Shown here one piece after another: positions 49,405 to 60,484 of a DNA stretch of 64,000 nt. The stretch is from contig NC_088102.1 of NCBI RefSeq assembly GCF_036370855.1, forward strand, positions 71,123,601-71,187,600, in the 5' to 3' direction. Every line of letters begins with the position of its first letter. The first letter of the stretch is position 1. A program made the position numbers and the translations under genes. The stretch is from Dromaius novaehollandiae (taxonomy: Eukaryota; Chordata; Aves; Casuariiformes; Dromaiidae). Below the pieces are notes generated by a model. That model searched no databases, was not told where the DNA came from, and was given only the letters and a program-made list of their open reading frames with translations.

Positions 49405-52400
49405 ATGGCAAGGGGGAGAGCTCCTCGTGGAAGGGTGTGGAAGGCACCGACAGCCTCCTCTGGCAGCAGAACTGCCAGCGACACGGCGGAGGATGCTGCA
49501 GGGCCCGGACGGTGCCTGGAGAATCGGTACGAGGCCGCTTTCTTCTCCCTGGGTGTCTGGCTGGGTTGGCAGCGCAGATGCAGCCTAATGCGGGGTGCAT
49601 TTTGGAGGGGCCAGGCGGCAGCACGACACCTCGCAGATGTGTCTGGACAGCAGGCTCTGGCAGAGGAGCCATACGAGGCTCCTGCTCTTCCCGTTGTGTG
49701 GAAAACACCCCTGCCAGAAAGGATCCTGGGAATCTCCAGGGAAAGCATGCCTCCTTCCTCAGCCAAAGAGAAAGCAAGCACACCACAGAGACTGCCAGAA
49801 AGCTGTTTTCCCTTGCGAGATCTGTTTATTTCCCTGGATTATGGAAACTCCTTTTCCAGAGGTGCTCTTGGAGCACTTTCTTCCCAGAAGAGCTGCCCGC
49901 CATGTGGAATAGGGCTGACAGAGACCATGTGCCTTTTGGGGGTTGGTCTTTCAGCTTTCTGCCAGCAGCAGTAGACTGCCAAACTTGCTTCTCTGCAGCC
50001 TGTAGAGGAAAATGCACCTGGGAAGAGGTTTGTCCCAGACTTGGAGCATTCATAACAACAAGGCTCCTCCCTCTTTTTCAGGCAAGAGATCACCCTGTGC
50101 AAGAGAAGGCTCTTGAAAATCCTCCTCTTGTTGATCCCAGTCACTCTTGGTGAGTTCTTATGAGCAGACAGCTGTCAGCGGTAGCACCAACAGGCTGGAT
50201 GTCAACTCTCAGGGTGAGGGAGAGGCACTGGGGTGCCTTCCAATTTCCCATTTCAGAGATTCAGGGTGCTCCTGAGGTGCTTGCTCTCTGCAAGTGGAGC
50301 CCACCCTGCCTAAGAACTGATATCGATGCACACAGCGTTAGGAAGTAGGACCCCTCTTGGACAGAAGTCCTGCCTATTTGGCAGCTTGCCCTTTTGGGCG
50401 GTCTCTGTAGAAACTCCCATGGCCCAAGTGCTTCTTGAGGATGTCCAAATCAAAGGAAGATTGGTGGTCTCCCTGCCAGGCAGGCAGACAGAGAGAGAGA
50501 GAGGGAGAGGGAGAAAAGGCTTTGCAACTCTCTTGTGGAAATGAGTTCCAGGTGGTGAGCCCATCCAAGGGATGCCAGCTCTGCATTGCTCCTCACTGTG
50601 CTGCTCCAGTATCCCAACACTGCTCAGAGATGTGTTGTGCTGTGGAAAGCAGAGGGAAGGACAGGCAGCCAGGGTCAGACCTAGGCATCACTTTGGAAGC
50701 AGAGCCCAGCTGAGCTGGGGCTTCTCAGAAGGGCAGTGCAGGGGGCATGATGGAGAAGCAGCTCTTAGAAGGCCCATGGAGCCTGGTTTTGGTGCTCACT
50801 GGAGCAGTAAGGGGAAATGGGGAGGAGCTCTGGGGCACCAAGCAGGCCTGGAGATGACGACTGTGTAGACCCCTGAGGCCTGGGGTAATAAGGGCTCCCA
50901 GCTGGAGTCGCGTCCTCTCTCTGCATCAGGTCCTGTTGCCACCCCAGTCTGAGAGGAGACAACGTGACCACAGGGATTTTTAGAAGTCCTAGTAAAATAA
51001 CTGTATTTATTTTGGTGATGTGAATTACAGCTGGTGTTTACTGTGTGGTGTTGCTGCCAGCACGGACAAGGCAAGTGACACAGGTGAGTGACTGTTGTTG
51101 TGGGACAGGAAAGTCCTGCAAAGGAGCACTGCTGGTGGTGCTTGGATGGCTCACTGACTCGGCCGGTTCCATGCAGAGTGAGCCACAGAAGCAGCAACTT
51201 AGGCCGTGTCTTCCCAGAAAAGCCCCTTCTGGGAAGCCCCGGCGGTTCTGGGAGTGCATATTCATCCTAACGGAAAGCCTTTGTCTTTCAGGAGCTGCTA
51301 GGGCTGTCTGCAGCAGAACTGGAGTCTCTGCGGTAAGAGACAGTTCCACTGGTTCTGTGGAGCAGCGTCAGCTGACCGCCTGCTCTTTGCACTCACTTGC
51401 ATAAGGACCAGGGCTCATATCTTTCCCTTGTGTCTTTCCTTTTGCTAAACCTGGCGGTGCCGGGAAGCACTTGCAAAGCAGGGAAAGAAAAGGGGGCCCA
51501 AGCCCACGTGTCTCTTCTCCTCCCCGAGCTTGAAGGCTCCCAGCAGGGGCTGGGCAGCTCTCTGACAGGATCTCCTTTCCTGTTGTCTTCAGGAACTCAC
51601 TTGCTCTGCTGAGGGAGCAAGCCCAAGAGATGCAGCTTCTGACGGAGCAGGTGGCTCACCTGAGTGTGGAGATGTACGATGCGAAGAAGGTGATCCTGCA
51701 TCTGGTGGAAGAAGGCTTGGACAAGCAGGACCCCGGGAAGGCACTTTCCGGGGTGGTTGGTGGGGTTTTCTTGGTCACCCCAGGCACCCATCCCTTGCCA
51801 GGAACTTGCTGGTTGAGCTTCTCCTCTATAAAGCCCCTTCTCCAGGCCACCTTTAGCCAGGCCACTTCAGGCAGCAGAGGACTCCTGACAGCCTTCTCTT
51901 GGCTCTGTGCCTACTCTTCGCCTCTGGTAGCTCTGGCCTGATCCCCGAAGCAATGATGAGACATAGGAACACTCGCGGGAGCAGCCAGCGCTGGCAGAGT
52001 CTGAGTCTGACCTGGAGAGCTGGCGGGTGGAGACAAGGGTGTGGGGAGTCTGACCCACGTCTGCACTATGGCTGTGGGCAAGGAAGCTATTCACAAGTCC
52101 TCGCTTTTCACATCAGAAAGTGTTGAGTCTTGCCGCTCCTTGGACTAGGCTTCTCTTGCATTTTCTAACAGACTCGCTGTGCTAGGCTGCAGTAGTCACA
52201 CTGAACTGCCTGCTGATGTGGTCTTTTCTCATGTTCATTCGTGTCTTTCCTAGGAAGTTCAGCAAACGAAGCAGGCAATGTCTCAGACAAGTTGGGAGGA
52301 CCACATGCAGGTGTCTGACTGGGCTCTGAAAAGCTCAGGTATGCACACAGGAAGTCAAGTCTCCTTGCCTTGTGCTTGTGTATAGACCTCCTAAAAGGAG

Positions 52401-54794
52401 GCTGCTCACCAAAGCAGAGGGAGATGAAATGACCTCTTGGCGTCCAAAAGCAAGCTTGTGGCAGAGTGGCTCTCTTGCATTCACTCCCAGGCCTGGGATC
52501 AGGCCCCTCACTGGTGCCTCTGGCACTGCCCCTACAAACGTTTTGGTGCTCACAGAAGAGCTCTCTTCCCCTCCAGTGAGCTTACATTAAGGTTATCTGG
52601 AGTTGCTGACCTTGAGTTTAGAGGCCCTTGTGCCTGTGGTGCCAGCAACAGGAGTGGTGAGGGCCTTTAACATCAGCCACTGGACTAGCAGCACTCAGCT
52701 GCTCTCTCCTCATTTCAGGTGGCACCATTGACAGGCAGAGGACATCCAAGAGCTATGAGTGGGAAGATAATTGGCTCTGCAGGGTGCTTTGGTTCCTTTC
52801 TGCTGCAAACCCTCCAGATACAATTTTGCAGGTATCGTAGCGGGAATCATCAGGTTCAGTGCTGGTTTCATTCCTTCCTGCCAAGTTGGGGACAAATGCC
52901 AGGGCATCTCCCCTCTGTGCTTTGGTCTTGCTCAAGCCCACAGCATTGATCTGGTTCCTGAAACCTAAGGTCTAATACCGGGCTTGCCTTGCTACAGACC
53001 AGTGGTTCCCCTCAGGAGGGACACTGTTCTGAACTGAACTGAACTGTGGCATCCTGCCAGAAGCCTGGTCACAGCTGGCTGAAGGAGTTTCTCCTTAGCC
53101 GCCCCCATTTGCCTACCCCATCCCTGATAGTCCCTTCCATTCTTCAGTGGGGTGGGAGGCTTGGGGAAGAGAGCGAGGGGAGCTGCCGAGCTGCTGGGCA
53201 GAGCGGTATCTGTAGGACCCTGACTCAGATGTGGGGTGGCAGATTTCATGCTTTCCTAATCAAAAGTTTCCTCTTTTCGGGAATACTGGGAGTGCCCTTT
53301 ACCGGGCAGGGAAGAAGGCCTTGTGCTTCTGCCCATCTCCTCACACACTATTCATTTATCAGCTGGAATACAGCCCATAGACAAACAGGCACCTGTGCTG
53401 CTGCCTACGTGTTTAGTGGTGCTGGCTCTGCCACTCCCTCACTACTCTTTGCTGTTGCCTTTTGCTTGCAGCCAGACGTTTCCCCAGGGCACTGCTGGCC
53501 TTTCCAAGGGTCTCAGGGCCAGGTGGTCATTAGGTTGCCTGCACGAATCCAACCGACTGCTGTCACCGTGCAGCACATCTTCAAGGCAGTCTCTCCATCT
53601 GGGACCATCAGCAGCGCCCCCAGAGACTTCACTGTGTCTGTAAGTCTTTGCCAGGCACTTCTGGCTTGGCTCTGGCCATGGGGAAAAGCCCTAACAGGGA
53701 CCTGCTTGCCTTTGTGCATCCTTAGAGAGTCGTGCCCCGGCCTCTCCCAAGCACTGCAGTGGCCTAAGGGGCTGTTTCTGGGGATGGGATGGCTTTATCC
53801 CTCTTAAGACTTGTTTTGGCCAAGCATCTCAAGGCTCTTGATCAAAACTCAAGGAGCAGACTCCGCTTCACCAGAGCCTGCACCCAGCTACTGCTAGCGC
53901 CCCAGCAGAGGCTGGCCAGATAACACGTCTGCATGCAGTGTGCACGGTTCCTCTTTGTCATTTCGCGTCTGACCTGCTCCCCTTGTGCTCGGTCTCTAAG
54001 GGAGTGGGTGCGGAAGGAGAAGAGGAAACTCTCCTGGGGACCTTCATGTACGATGTGGAAGAACAAGCCATTCAGACCTTCCCTCTGAAGGTACAGGAAG
54101 TGCATGTGGGCCAGATGCCTGGGAGGAAAAGAGGTTTGCCTTCAAAGCCGTGGCAGAAGGACCGTGGATTGTTTCTCCCTGGGCCAAGGGGCCAGTGGGC
54201 AGCACCATCAGTCCTGGCAGCAGGGTGGATGGCATCCCCTCTTCCCAGGACACCCTTCTCTGCCCGCACTCCCACTCCTGCTGGCAAGGCAGCTGGAGGA
54301 GACAGCGGGCCTTCGCGGGGGTTGCACACTGGGCTGCCCTGCATGCAGGAGCGCCTGCCTGGCCTCTCTGTTAGCACAGAGAAAGCAGCAGAAGGAAGGG
54401 GCTGTGGGAAGGGGGACGCGGGCCCAGCTGAAGCAGGCGGTGGCAGGGAGGATGCCAGGTGTCTTCCCCCACAGCAGGAGTTTCCCCATGTCCCTGGCCT
54501 TCCCAGCAGCCCTGCTACCAGCGAGCCTTCGATGTCCACAGCTGCTCTCACCCCCTTTGGGGAGCTTGCTCCATCTCAGAAGGACTAGGGCTGGCAGAGG
54601 CAGATACCTACTGACTGTACTGTTGCTCTTTACGCTCCGGTCAAGCTGCTGCTTCTTCCTTATTTTCTTTACAGAACGAGCTTCCCAGGGCCTTTCAGTA
54701 TATAAAACTTCTCATACAGAGCAACTGGGGAAACCCAGAGTACACCTGCATTTATCGAGTGCAGGTTCACGGGAAGATGGCAAACCACAACTAA
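49405..54794 (+). CDS. SUN-domain nuclear envelope protein (SUN3/SPAG4/SUN5 group), copy B, ten coding exons
   Basis: Coding exons: 49405-49526, 50082-50149, 51031-51083, 51292-51332, 51593-51689, 52254-52338, 52719-52831, 53472-53639, 54001-54090, 54675-54794. All splice sites of copy A are conserved and the frame is open, again 318 residues. The predicted protein differs from copy A at four positions by my reading: R12W and R47C in the basic N-terminus before the membrane helix, N124D in the coiled coil, and T145M just before the SUN domain. The exons from 52719 on, covering almost all of the SUN domain including Cys201 and [10 protein letters not shown], look identical to copy A. Nothing suggests a pseudogene. 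R47C adds a cysteine next to the membrane helix, where RKRR becomes CKRR. The role is as for copy A; the first exon is the least certain. Confidence 0.87.
49736..49960 (+). other. 225-bp segment in intron 1 of copy B, absent from copy A
   Basis: Copies A and B are colinear up to GGAATCT and rejoin at GCCAGCAGCAG; the 225 intervening bases occur only in B. Both edges share the trinucleotide TCT, the signature of a deletion in A (or insertion in B) at short homology. No terminal inverted repeats or poly-A tail mark it as a transposon. Confidence 0.85.
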
Positions 54795-55662
54795 TGCCAT
54801 TAGCCAGAAGACGGGGCGAGACCTTCTCGGACTGAGAATGAAAAAAAGGAGGCAAGAAGAGAAGAGAAGTGGTGTTTCCCTTTGGTGTGGGTCAATGTCA
54901 TCTCACAGAGAGTCTCAAAAACAGCTCCTTTCTTGCTTTCACACAGTGAGGTATTTGTTCCTCAGCCTTTCCGCTTTCTTTCCACTGCACAGATGTTTTC
55001 CTAATAAAGGAAAAGGAGACAAGGCTTGCATAGCTGTTCTTTTCCTCTAATCCTTGAGCACTAGAGGCTTCATCCACCTCAGCCCAGGAAGGAGTCAGAG
55101 CCTGGCAGAGTTTGGGGTGAACGATGCCCACACACACCACTGACCCCTTCCATGCAGGGTTCACGGTGAGTCTGCTTTTCACCTGCAGAAGCAACTGAAT
55201 TGAAAGGACCCTGACACGGCAATGTCAAGCACAGCAAAGCTAGGAGAGGGCAGAAGGAGGCTTGCTCTTTCACTCATCTTTCAACATCCCTGTGCCTTAT
55301 GCTGTAGGGGTTTTTTCAGGATGTCCTCTCCATCTTTGCACAGACATGCCCTAGCTGCTCACTTTTACCTACGATATCCACTTACACGCAATAGAAACTT
55401 GTATAGAAATATATATATATGAGCATACAAACATGCAAAAACATATTTTATTCATTCATACATGCACTATACTATATATATATTTAGATATGTGTACATG
55501 CAAAGCACATATATACACATTTATAAGACTAAATAAATTAAGCATATATATTCAAAAGCCTAGGTTTAAATGGATAAAACATTCTTTAATAAGAGCTAAT
55601 GGAATGAATAATGAAAATATAAATGTGAATAGAAAGTAATTAAAAGTAATTAAAAAAAGCCT
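54795..55662 (+). other. 3' UTR with poly-A signal and AT-rich tail of unit B
   Basis: AATAAA at 55003-55008 follows the copy B stop. The AT-rich tail (about 55370-55660) matches the corresponding part of unit A almost base for base, including its TATATA tracts. Confidence 0.7.
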
Positions 55663-56557
55663 CGGGGCCCTGCTGGGGCCTGTCGGCGCGGGGCCAGGGG
55701 CTCTGCGGGCCGCTGTGGAGAGCCGGGGCAGCGCTGGGGCCGTTGTGGGGAGCTGGGGTGGGGTCGTGATGGGGCCGTTGTGGGGAGCCGGGGTGGGGCC
55801 AGAGACGCTGCGAGACGCCTGGGTGGGGCCGGAGTCGTTGTGGGGAGCTGGGGCGGGGTCGTGGTGGGGCCGGAGTCCTTGTGGGGAGCTGGGGCAGGGC
55901 TGGAGTCATTCGGGGGAGCCGGGGCGGGGCCAGAGACGCCGCGAGACGCCTGGGTGGGGCCGGAGTCGTTGTGGGGAGCCGGGGCGGGGCCGTGGTGGGG
56001 CCGGGGCCGTTGTGGGGAGCTGGGGTGGGGCCAGAGTCGTTGGGGGAAGCTGGGGCGGGGCCGTGGTGGGGCCGGGACCGTTGTGGGCAGCCGGGGAGGG
56101 GCCGGGGCTGCTTCGGGGAGCCGGGGCAGGAGCCAGGGCCAGCCGGGACTGGGGCCCGCAGCCGGAGGGGGGCTGGCTGCCCTTGGGGGCCGAGGCCGCA
56201 GCGGGGCACCCTGCGCCTGCCTCCCCCTGCCCCCAGCCGTCCCCTCTGCCGGGGGGTTCTGCCGTGCTCGGGCCCCACCACGCTGCCCTGGCGGGGACCC
56301 CCAGCCCCGGCCCGGCCCCAGGGACGGCAGCCCCTGAGGGCTGCGTGTGGAGGCGAGGGCGGCCCCCAAGGGCTGCGTCGGCCCTTGTCCTCCCGCCGCG
56401 CGGCTGGGCCCTGGGGGGCTGCTGGGGACTGTAGGCCGTGGTGCTAGAAAAGGTCTAGAGCTGCACCCCAGTCCCCAGCCAGCCCTTCCATGGCATGGGG
56501 AAGCCCTGCGCAGCGCGGGGGCCTGCTCTTGCCCCAGCCCCCGTCTCTGCAGAGAGC
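55663..56557 (+). repeat. Tandem segmental duplication, truncated unit C (895 bp)
   Basis: A third unit starts exactly as A and B do and is colinear with them through the minisatellite, the GC-rich region and CTCTGCAGAGAGC, where identity stops at 56557. It therefore keeps the 5' GC-rich region but none of the coding exons of the SUN gene. Beyond the breakpoint the sequence is unrelated to the other units. Confidence 0.93.
55725..56110 (+). repeat. Expanded GC-rich minisatellite in unit C
   Basis: About 390 bases of imperfect repeats, unit roughly 30-45 bases, of the types GTTGTGGGGAGCTGGGGCGGGG and GTGGGGCCGGAGTCG. Two copies include a variant segment AGAGACGC-GCGAGACGCCTGGG. The array is about 297 bases longer than in unit B and about 327 longer than in unit A. 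Confidence 0.85.
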
Positions 56558-57350
56558 AGGGTAGGCGAAAGCTTGTCTTCTCCTTTCCTCTTGGTTTCGC
56601 ACCCCATGCAGGGTAGCTGGCACTTTGTGGCAAAGACACAGTGTATGGGTCTGTTCTGCGCTGCCACAGACTGCTGGAAAGAGCGTGTGTCCTACCCCTC
56701 GCAGGATGGTCCTGATTCCTTCAGGGCCAGAGTTTTCTGCCATTTAGTTCCCACAGAGACAAGACAGCCACACGTGGTGAAGAGACAGCACTGCTTCTTT
56801 GGGAAAAGGGCAGCAGAGGGCAAAGCGGCAGCACAAGCCCAGGCCCCTGGGGCAGAGAGGCCAGGAAGCTCCCAGACTTCCCAGCACGCTCAGGTGGCCC
56901 CTGTGGACGGAGCAGAGCTCCAGCAGCAAATGCAGCTGCCTGCCAGAGCACGCTGCCACCTCTCCCACAGGCTTCTGACGCGGGAGGGCAGGGTTCCTCG
57001 GTTGGCTCTGGATGGAGACTTTGTCCTTGGAGCTCTCAGGATCAGGATGGTTTGGACCACCAGGGAACGGATTGAGGACCCGGTTCTCTGCTGCAAGGGC
57101 TGAAAGGCTGAAAGAGGAAGGACCAGAGCAGAGATCAACTGCCTGCATCTGCGCAGACCCCAGGCATCCCCTCCCCTCCTGCCAGGGCCAGTGCCAGCCA
57201 GCTCTTCCCAGGGCCAGGAGAGAGCAGGGGGGACAAATGGATCAGCTGCACATGTCTGGCTGGCAATGTCCCCAAAGGCCCCTAAAATCTCTCTCTCCTT
57301 TCCGCACATGGCTCTTGCTGCGCACAGGGAGCAGAAGCCTCCTTGCCTGG
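56558..57350. other. Unique GC-rich sequence downstream of truncated unit C
   Basis: About 790 bases of moderately GC-rich sequence unrelated to units A and B. An open frame continues from unit C to 57103, but it has no familiar domain and begins in promoter-like sequence, so I do not call it a gene. It could be an exon or flank of a formerly neighbouring gene carried with the block. Confidence 0.4.
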
Positions 57351-57754
57351 TGTCGGGGATTGGCGCCCCTGAGGGGGGCTTGTTTGCGACAACTGAAGAT
57401 CTCGAGTGGAGTCAGCGGAACATCATCGGACTCAGAGTGGCAGGTGAAGAGGACCCACCTACCACCACACGGGAGCCCCACCACCACCACCACCGCCGAG
57501 ACTCCCAAAGGAAGAGGACCAACGGGACACCGCTGGATCCACGGGTGGTGATATCTTTTTTCTCTCTCTCTCTCTCTCTTTTCCCCTTTTTCTCTCTTTT
57601 TCCCTCTCTTTTGTTGAATCTGTTTGAAACGTGTGACACGGGACGTGTCCAGCTAGTTGATCCTATTTGACCACATGCCTTATCTTTGTGTTAATAAATC
57701 TTAAAACTGGTTGGCTGGTGTCGTTTCACCTTAATTCAGTCCAAGGGCATCACA
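57351..57754 (+). mobile_element. Probable solitary LTR fossil of an endogenous retrovirus
   Basis: A segment of about 404 bases begins TGTCGGGG and ends in CATCACA, so it has the TG...CA ends of an LTR. It carries a poly-A signal AATAAA at 57693-57698, followed by a GT-rich stretch and a TTAATTCAGTCCAAGGGCATCACA-like terminus that resembles the R/U5 ends of avian LTRs as I remember them. A CT-rich microsatellite lies inside (about 57556-57582). I see no retroviral genes on either side and no convincing target-site duplication, so it is at most a solo LTR or fragment. The family assignment is uncertain. Confidence 0.4.
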
Positions 57755-60464
57755 AACTTTGTCATTGGTCCCAAGGGGAGGGAGGTCGTCCTGAACAACT
57801 CCTTTCAGGCCACGACAACTGGTATAGTAAATACCAGTGTTTTTCCTTAGTGCATATGATGTCATTTTTTTCACTGTTCCTAATTAGGCTTGAAGCAAAA
57901 ACACTACGAAAAGAAATGTGTTTATTTTCTTTTTTTCTTGAAGGAATAGTCAAAGAATCTGTTGTTCTCCTCACTAGGCAATGACTTTCTCATGTTGCCA
58001 TGCCTCACGTGAGGGGTCTGTTTCTAAGAAAACAATCATAAGTTAGACGAACAATTCTACTTCACTATCCTGTCTCCCTGTGGCCATAAACAACCGATAG
58101 GGTGTAACAACAAATCAAAATGGAATGCTGCTTCCTGTTAATTTTCTTCCATTCTCCAACTCTTTGGTGCTGAAAGAATATCTCCTTTTCTTTGCTCTAA
58201 GTATGGCACCTTCTAGCTCCCGTTGGTGTTGAAAGACACAGCGAAGAGACTTTCCTTGTTCACCTTTTCCACATCGCTTATAGTTGTAGGGATCTCTCTC
58301 CTACCTCTCTTGGCTGTCTCTTTTCCCTCCTGAAGAGCCCTCCGCCAACCTTCTCTTCCTTTAACAGATGTTAGGTCATATCTTTGAGTATTCTTGTCAT
58401 GTTTTTCCGTATCTTTTCCAGTTCCATGATATCCCCTTGCCCCCCCAGTATGTTGCAGACTTACAATTGGCATTCAGGATTTTGGCTTATTGTGTGGTGA
58501 GAGTCCTTTCAAGATGCTTTGATACACTCATTGCGTACTTGAGACTACATTTATACAAGATTATCATTTTCCTGCACAGTGGCAGACATAAGATTAGTTA
58601 AACTCAATAGAGAGATGGTACATCCAGAAGGTAGTTCATCCCAGCACCAATCTCAGACACTTAGAATGACATGAAACATTACCTGGAAGTAACTTCTCTT
58701 TGTTAATTATACAGGAAGCTTTGAAAATCACCTTTGAGAAGGCTCCCAACTTTTCAATGGGCAAGAATATGTGTGATAAGCATCACCTTAAATATTAACG
58801 TTATCCTACCTATATGATAATTTTCCAGAGGTTTGGGCTTCATCGGGTAATCTAACAATTTTGAGGAAGTATTTCACACCACGGGTGATATTGGGTAGGG
58901 TCCAGCTGCAGGTTCTACTCTTCCTTCTGAGAGGTTGCAGCAGCCAGGGGTATGACAAAGATGCAAGCATTCAGTTTCTGGTGGGTTGGAGCTCCTTGTA
59001 CCAGACAAGGCTTTGAGAACTGGGGAATGAGTGTTGATGCCTCTGATAGCATGTACCTGGTAACCTTTTAGGAAAACTAATCTGAAACTTCAGGTGTTCC
59101 AAGTTGTCTGAAGTGCTGGCTATATAGATTGCTGTAAATTAATGGTATACCTAGTAGGCTGAGGCACAAATAACCACTGGTCAGTTTGTGAAGTCTTGGT
59201 TACTCAGACATTTCTTGAGATGCTCAGAAACCACAGTATCCATGGAATTTGGTTAGGATTCCCATGCAGATCTCCTTGGCTGTGGATGTTGCTGCATCCC
59301 AAATCATGGGGAAGATCTGATGGTGGAGAAAAAAATCTTACTGCTCTCCTGAAACGCAGAAAACAGAAGAGAAAATACAACTAAGGATTAGTTGTCACGT
59401 GACCACTTAAAAGTTGGACACTTAATCGGAGGTTGCAGTTAAGACACTTCCAACAGACACTTCTTTTAGGACCGAATGAATTTCTCTTCTCCTCACTGTC
59501 TGCAGAAGCAGCCCAGAGAGCTAGATTAGACTACACATCTAGATCATAAGAGGAGCTTGGACACCTGCCTCACAGATGGCTATCTTTTGGCAGATCCATA
59601 TTCCCTAATATAGGAATTTGAAAGCACAGTTGCCAATTCATGGAGGTCAAGGAACATTTGAAAATTTCTAAATTTTCCCTCCTCGGCTGAAGCCTTGGAG
59701 GGCTGTCCTGATGACATCAGAAAAGGCATTAGATACTTAATGCTTAAGCAATAAAGCTCCATGTTTGATTAGCTCTTTTTTTTTTTTTTTTTTAAGAAAC
59801 TAATGATGGCTTGACTGGCTCTTCATTGTCTGTGATAGGAGCTAGAACACCAAGCTCACATGTGAAAACTTAAAACCGAGACACTTGCAGTTAGGCATCT
59901 TTGCCTGGTGTGAAGAATCCCACCCCTCCAGAGCAGTCCATTGTGCTGAACATTAGATAGCCATAGTGTTGAAGTCTGTTTGTAGGGCTGTCATCTAGGC
60001 TCCCATTAAAGTAAGAGGAAAAATGCACCTGACTCATCTGTCTGAGGGACCTACTTTAGGTGGTGGTGACCAACATGTAAGGCATGCCTCTCTTTCTTTC
60101 CCATTAGTATAAAGAGCATTTGGTCTTGCTTGGAAGTAGCTGTCTGTTTTGTCAGTTGTCTATTTTTGGACAGAATAATGCCACTGATAATTAGGAGAAA
60201 GTTAGGAAGGTCAAAATCCCTCCTTCACTCTCATCTATGAATCCACACTGTCCATCCGTTCATAGCACTTGGAGCCATCACTAACTGTTTGCTGAGATCA
60301 CTGTTGATCAGCCAGAACACTATGGAGTCTGTTTCCAGATACATTGCTTTGTGTATGATCTGAAGATCTTTTTGTTCTGTGTCTATAGAACACAACATTT
60401 CTTATTGGAATACAAGGAATGGCTAGTATTGATATTTAATAGAATGTCTATTTTTTTCCAACAG
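57755..60464. other. Intergenic spacer, return to AT-rich sequence
   Basis: AT-rich sequence without a recognised gene. An 18-base T run lies at 59776-59793. The return from the GC-rich block to the AT-rich background happens close to the LTR-like element. Confidence 0.5.
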
Positions 60465-60484
60465 ATAACAATTAAGCTCAGGCG

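Larger units (their letters stand above)
48350..55662 (+). repeat. Tandem segmental duplication, unit B (7313 bp)
   Basis: Direct head-to-tail copy of unit A beginning at the same CGGGGCCCTGC motif. The offset from A is 7053 at the left end, 7083 after the minisatellite, 7308 after intron 1 and 7313 at the right end. The length difference is therefore about 30 bases of minisatellite, 225 bases in intron 1, and about 5 bases of small indels. The right junction to unit C is identical in structure to the A/B junction. Confidence 0.95.

Noticed and set aside
56495-57103. A 202-residue open frame crossing from unit C into unique sequence
   Set aside because: Its start lies in promoter-like repeat sequence, no domain is recognised, and no splice framework supports it. 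It is kept only as an observation about the breakpoint.
57363-57385. TTGGCGCCCCTGAGG, resembling a retroviral primer binding site
   Set aside because: It matches only the first few bases of known tRNA-Lys type sites and lies at the start, not just beyond the end, of the LTR-like segment, so chance similarity is more likely.
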